Source: an uncultured Brachyspira sp.
Lineage (GTDB): Bacteria; Spirochaetota; Brachyspiria; Brachyspirales; Brachyspiraceae
Assembly (NCBI GenBank): GCA_934725655.1
Contig: CAKVCJ010000043.1
Coordinates: 1 to 10,448, forward strand
DNA length: 10,448 nucleotides
Reading direction: 5' to 3'
Below the pieces are notes generated by a model. That model was not told the origin of the DNA, ran no database searches, and worked only from the letters and a program-made list of their open reading frames with translations. Below, piece by piece: positions 7,621-10,448 of this stretch (position 1 is the first letter of the stretch; every line of letters starts with the position of its first letter). The translations under genes and the position numbers were made by a program.

Positions 7621-8967
7621 ATGATTAAATATTACCCAAGCCATAAAAATATATTAAATAAATACAACTCTATATGCGGACATCAGACTGGGATTATGGA
7701 TTCTATCATAGTGATGCAGGCTAATTCTGTTATTGCTGAGAATATTAATACTTGCACTGCTATGCTTCCTGATTATCATAAAATATTATTAGGCGATAAT
7801 GCTGAAGTGAATTATCATCTTTCTGGTTATGGTATTTATAGAGATGAGGCTATTATTAGATTATTAGGCGAGGGGGTTGAGAGATATGCATTATTTACAG
7901 CAAATTTATACTTTGAAGAAAAATTAAAATATGCTTCTTATAATCAATTAAAAGAAAAGTATCCTAATAATGTAATACCATTTGAGTACGTAAAAATATA
8001 CAGCGATGAAGATTGTAATAAATTAAACAGCATAGGAATTTTAGAAAATATTACAGAAGATGATATATTGTCTTGGGTGCTTCTTCCTTCTTTATTTTAT
8101 AAAGAAAAAGAGTATTATGTACCTGCACAGAATTTCTTTTTATCTCATATTATTAGAAGAGATAAAAAAGAAAAAATATTTATAGGCGGCTTTTCTAAGG
8201 GCAGTGCAAGTCATAAGAGTATTAAATTAGCTTTAAAATCTGCTATCACTGAAATTATAGAATGCGACGCTTGTATGATAAAATGGTATACAGAAAGCAA
8301 AGTTAAAGAAGTTATTATTGATGATGATGTTCTTAATGAAACTATTAATACAATTTTAAAAGATATTGATTATAATATGAGAGTTTTTGATTATACAGTT
8401 GACAAAAAATTAGGCTATGTTTTTACTGTTATGCTTGAAAATAAGAGCGAAAAAAGTCCATATATTGTTGTAGGGGCTTCTTCAGGGCTTAATCCTAAAA
8501 AAGTGATATACAGGGCTTTTATGGAGGCTTTGGCTATACTTACATTAAATATTAATGGGCCTCTATCAATGCCTGCCGATTATTTGGAAACTGTATCTCC
8601 AAAAAATTATCTTAACCTTGACAGCAATGTTAATTACTGGGCTTCTTTAGATAATAGAGATAAAAAGCTTAAATTTATAAACAGCAAAGTGCAGGAGAAA
8701 ATAGAATTAAAGAAATATAAAAATCTTGAAGTAGATACTGAATCAGATTTAGAATATTTACTTAAAGGGCTTTATAATGTGTCAAAATATGCAGTTTATT
8801 TGGATATTACGCCTTCAGAAATATCTGATAAAGATTTGCATGTAATGCGTGTGTATGTTCCAGAGCTTGTTCAAATGTCAATGCCTGCTTTCCCTTACAG
8901 TAAGCATCAGAGGATAATAAAAAATGGAGGAATTTCAAATAATGAATTTCCACACCCATTACCTTAG
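7621..8967 (+). CDS. sagD: SagD-like YcaO cyclodehydratase (TOMM biosynthesis)
   Basis: A 448-residue YcaO-domain enzyme that uses ATP to convert Cys, Ser and Thr side chains of a precursor peptide into azolines. Recognisable elements are GEGVERYA (83-90), SKGSASH (192-198), EIIECDA (211-217, carrying Glu211 and Glu214 of the ATP/magnesium site), YRAFMEA (297-303) and VYVPELVQ (411-418). The protein ends FPHPLP: the terminal Pro-x-Pro-x-Pro is a hallmark of TOMM cyclodehydratases and is needed for activity in studied homologues. The position usually held by arginine in the 'ExxER' stretch is cysteine here. The ATG at 7621 is preceded by a modest AAAGAGA (7604-7610). The gene follows the SagC gene by 46 bases and overlaps the start of the protease gene. 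Identification is firm; the modified product is inferred. Confidence 0.93.
   Translation: MIKYYPSHKNILNKYNSICGHQTGIMDSIIVMQANSVIAENINTCTAMLPDYHKILLGDNAEVNYHLSGYGIYRDEAIIRLLGEGVERYALFTANLYFEEKLKYASYNQLKEKYPNNVIPFEYVKIYSDEDCNKLNSIGILENITEDDILSWVLLPSLFYKEKEYYVPAQNFFLSHIIRRDKKEKIFIGGFSKGSASHKSIKLALKSAITEIIECDACMIKWYTESKVKEVIIDDDVLNETINTILKDIDYNMRVFDYTVDKKLGYVFTVMLENKSEKSPYIVVGASSGLNPKKVIYRAFMEALAILTLNINGPLSMPADYLETVSPKNYLNLDSNVNYWASLDNRDKKLKFINSKVQEKIELKKYKNLEVDTESDLEYLLKGLYNVSKYAVYLDITPSEISDKDLHVMRVYVPELVQMSMPAFPYSKHQRIIKNGGISNNEFPHPLP
8926..8932 (+). promoter_or_regulatory. Ribosome binding site of the SagE gene inside the SagD coding region
   Basis: GGAGGAA lies within the last codons of the YcaO gene and about 10 bases before ATG 8942. 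It is the strongest Shine-Dalgarno match near the protease start and favours 8942 over 8924, for which the weaker AGAGGA at 8909-8914 would serve. Confidence 0.5.
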
Positions 8968-9604
8968 TGCTATTCTTGTACTAATTGCTGTTTCTTTTCC
9001 GACTTCTTTGATTGGTATATTTTTTAAATTGAATCTTGGAAAAATAAGCGGTATTTTGCCTAATGCTTTGAGCTATCTCTTATTTGTAATAATTGCATTT
9101 TTTACAGGCTATATTGGAAGCATTAATTATAATATTAGTATTTATTTTGTGATTTTAGCTTTTATTACGTCTTTTGTATGTATAGGCATAGAAATATTTG
9201 AGGCAATGCTCATTCATTTTTTTAAATATAAATTTTGGATTAAAAAAATAAAAGTTCATGAAATTATAAATAAAAACAATGTTTTTTTTGATATTATAAT
9301 TATATTGATAGGTGCTTTATGCGAGGAGATAATTTTCAGACAGGTGTTTTTTAATATTTTATATAATATATTAGGTGTAGACATTTTTATTGTTATTATA
9401 ATATCAGCTTTTATATATTCTGTTAATCATATATATTTCGGAGCTAATGCAGTATTTCAGAAATTTATTATAGGAATTATATATTCTTTATTATTTGTGT
9501 ATTCATCTTTTAGTATAATAGCACCTGCAATTACTCATTTTTTGCAGAACTTTATTTTATATATATTATCATTTAGAAGAAATAAAAGAGAGGAATTAAA
9601 TTGA
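8942..9604 (+). CDS. sagE: SagE-like CPBP intramembrane protease (leader peptidase or immunity)
   Basis: A polytopic membrane protein of the CPBP (Abi/CAAX protease-like) family with all three catalytic motifs. Counted from the upstream ATG 8924 these are EEIIFR (134-139, EExxxR), YSVNH (165-169, a tyrosine version of FxxxH) and HFLQN (205-209, HxxxN). Subtract 6 for the preferred start at 8942, which gives 220 residues. In streptolysin S-type clusters this gene is the proposed leader peptidase and may also confer self-immunity. It starts inside the YcaO gene (26-base overlap) and its stop shares TTGA with the next gene's start, so the last three genes of the operon look translationally coupled. 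The family assignment is firm; which of the two roles applies cannot be read from sequence. Confidence 0.87.
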   Translation: MNFHTHYLSAILVLIAVSFPTSLIGIFFKLNLGKISGILPNALSYLLFVIIAFFTGYIGSINYNISIYFVILAFITSFVCIGIEIFEAMLIHFFKYKFWIKKIKVHEIINKNNVFFDIIIILIGALCEEIIFRQVFFNILYNILGVDIFIVIIISAFIYSVNHIYFGANAVFQKFIIGIIYSLLFVYSSFSIIAPAITHFLQNFILYILSFRRNKREELN

Positions 9605-10341
9605 TATTTTTAAAACTTATGCCTTATGTTATAATATGCTTTATATTAGGAAGTATAATCAAATTTTTAAATTATAAAAATATCATAAATAATTTGTGTT
9701 TTAATTTTATGAATTATTCTAAAAAAGATTATGATGATATTTATATTTACATAAGTACTTATATATATTGGTTTTTAATAGTTATATTTGCAATTATTAT
9801 TAGTGTTTTGCAAAAACAAAATATTTTGTTATATTTATTTATAGAGAGAAAATATATTATTTATATTTTTATTAATATTTTTGCGGTTGTTTCTGCATTT
9901 GAAGTAATATTAGCAATAATAAGTTTATTTAATAAAAATATAAAAATAAATGTTATATTTAATAATATATTATCGTCTGCTCCTATTAATTTATTATATT
10001 CTTCAAGAAATAATAAGAAGTGGACTTTAATATTATTAGCGAGTGTAATTAAATGTTTATTTTTTAATGGTATAATATATTTATCTATTAAAAATCAATT
10101 TCAAGAGTTTAATTTATTTTTTATAATTCTTGCAGTTGCTTTGTTATTTTCTTTTGAAGAGGTTCTTAGGCTTAATAATTTGAAAGAGGCTTTAATTTTT
10201 ATAGTTTCTTGTTTCATTATTACTTCTATTAATGCTGCTTCTTTTGAATATACGAACAGTTTAATTGCACCGATATTTGCCAATATTTTTTTTACGATAT
10301 ACTATTTTGGTCAGTTTGAAAATATGGGAATATATTCATAA
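9601..10341 (+). CDS. SagF-like polytopic membrane protein of unknown function
   Basis: A 246-residue protein with about six or seven hydrophobic segments (roughly 4-20, 48-70, 85-110, 140-162, 170-186, 196-213, 219-237), unusually rich in Ile, Phe, Tyr and Asn. It sits immediately after the SagE gene, the place of sagF in streptolysin S clusters, where the product is a membrane protein of similar size and undefined role. Near the C-terminus EEVLR (186-190) and IAP (222-224) recall parts of CPBP protease motifs, but the histidines are absent. Translation starts at TTG 9601, overlapping the SagE stop by 4 bases, with AGGA at 9591-9594 six bases upstream. The SagF call rests on position and topology only; a role in immunity, in processing with SagE or in membrane anchoring of the modification complex is possible. 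Confidence 0.6.
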   Translation: MIFLKLMPYVIICFILGSIIKFLNYKNIINNLCFNFMNYSKKDYDDIYIYISTYIYWFLIVIFAIIISVLQKQNILLYLFIERKYIIYIFINIFAVVSAFEVILAIISLFNKNIKINVIFNNILSSAPINLLYSSRNNKKWTLILLASVIKCLFFNGIIYLSIKNQFQEFNLFFIILAVALLFSFEEVLRLNNLKEALIFIVSCFIITSINAASFEYTNSLIAPIFANIFFTIYYFGQFENMGIYS

Positions 10342-10355
10342 AAATAGGTATTACT

Positions 10356-10382
10356 CTCTTTAATATTAAAGTTATTAAAGAG
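10356..10382 (+). other. Hairpin between SagF-like gene and the presumed precursor gene
   Basis: CTCTTTAAT (10356-10364) pairs exactly with ATTAAAGAG (10374-10382) around a 9-base loop. The sequence ATTAAAG occurs in the loop and again in the right arm, and TTTAATATTAAA at 10359-10370 is itself a perfect 12-base palindrome. The stem is followed by TTTAATAT, a weak U-tract, so it could partly terminate transcription from the upstream operon. It also occupies the -35 region of the TATAAT box that follows, so it could be an operator. Confidence 0.5.
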
Positions 10383-10387
10383 TTTAA

Positions 10388-10393
10388 TATAAT
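10388..10393 (+). promoter_or_regulatory. Consensus -10 box ahead of the presumed precursor gene
   Basis: A perfect TATAAT stands 21 bases before the ATG at 10415. No clear -35 exists at the right distance; TTAAAG at 10366-10371 (16-base spacing) is the best candidate. Transcription starting near 10400 would leave a leader of about 15 bases with the AAGGAG (10401-10406) at its very 5' end, which is tight. Independent expression of the precursor is therefore possible but not proven. Confidence 0.35.
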
Positions 10394-10414
10394 ACATCTA
10401 AAGGAGTTATTTAT

Positions 10415-10448
10415 ATGATTAAATATTCTTCAAAAGTACGCACAACAT
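10415..10448 (+). CDS. sagA: Presumed SagA-like TOMM protoxin, first 11 codons (cut by window edge)
   Basis: A new gene starts at ATG 10415 behind AAGGAG (10401-10406, 8-base spacing), the best ribosome binding site in the toxin operon. Only MIKYSSKVRTT is visible. It aligns without gaps to the remembered start of streptolysin S protoxin, MLKFTSNILATS: Met, aliphatic, Lys, aromatic at 4, small/polar residues, aliphatic at 8, then threonine. Aromatic-4 and aliphatic-8 reproduce the FxxxB leader motif (here Y-xxx-V) bound by the SagC peptide clamp. In this family the leader is followed by a Cys/Ser/Thr-rich core that becomes heterocycles; that part is beyond the edge. Eleven residues is a short basis, and the YcaO protein also begins MIKY, so chance similarity cannot be dismissed. 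Strong promoter and translation signals fit a precursor made in excess. Confidence 0.55.
   Translation, partial: MIKYSSKVRTT

Noticed and set aside
7621..7633. First 13 bases of the YcaO gene are identical to the first 13 of the presumed precursor gene (ATGATTAAATATT), considered as a duplication
   Set aside because: The identity ends immediately afterwards and the upstream sequences differ; MIKY with favoured AT-rich codons is easily repeated by chance.
1..10448. Insertion sequences, CRISPR arrays, tRNA or rRNA genes
   Set aside because: No transposase or integrase frame, no regularly spaced repeat array and no tRNA- or rRNA-like sequence was seen; the toxin operon shows no obvious mobile-element edges inside the window.

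Overview
The window is AT-rich DNA with short intergenic gaps, strong AGGAG-type ribosome binding sites and a lipoprotein signal with a relaxed, spirochaete-like lipobox (Phe-Thr-Tyr-Ser-Cys). Together these suggest an intestinal spirochaete of the genus Brachyspira. The assignment comes from style and remembered gene content, not from a search, and I hold it at moderate confidence.

Left half (1-5218). The 3' end of a forward SAM-dependent methyltransferase gene (to 212) converges on a four-gene reverse operon and is separated from it by a hairpin terminator (234-253). In transcription order the operon holds a YhcH/YjgK/YiaL cupin-type protein (4649-4185), a lipoprotein solute-binding protein (4127-3120), an ABC ATPase (3035-1908) and a fused double-domain permease (1915-266). 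The transporter looks like the FbpABC/AfuABC class usually labelled 'iron(III)'. Its binding protein lacks any Tyr-Tyr pair, and its operon partner belongs to a sugar-linked family, so a sugar phosphate or acidic sugar is a better substrate guess. A perfect 14-bp hairpin lies just after the binding-protein gene. A small DUF1232 membrane protein (5218-4853) follows, also on the reverse strand.

Right half (5363-10448). Diverging from the DUF1232 gene is a streptolysin S-type biosynthetic operon for a thiazole/oxazole-modified peptide (TOMM). It reads FMN azoline dehydrogenase (SagB), E1-like/peptide-clamp partner with two CxxC zinc motifs (SagC), YcaO cyclodehydratase ending in PxPxP (SagD), CPBP intramembrane protease (SagE) and a polytopic membrane protein in the SagF position. 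The last 34 bases, behind a TATAAT box, a hairpin and a perfect AAGGAG, begin a new gene reading MIKYSSKVRTT. This closely resembles the leader of streptolysin S protoxin SagA (MLKFTSNILATS), including an aromatic-xxx-aliphatic clamp-binding motif, so the toxin precursor probably starts at the right edge and is cut off.

In the inferred pathway SagC binds the leader of the precursor and presents the core to SagD. SagD uses ATP to cyclise Cys/Ser/Thr to azolines and SagB oxidises these to azoles. SagE (with the SagF-like protein) would cut the leader or give self-protection. Exporter genes (sagGHI type) are not in the window and would be expected further right. Brachyspira hyodysenteriae has long been known for an oxygen-stable, carrier-dependent haemolysin that behaves like streptolysin S, so this locus is an attractive genetic candidate for such an activity.
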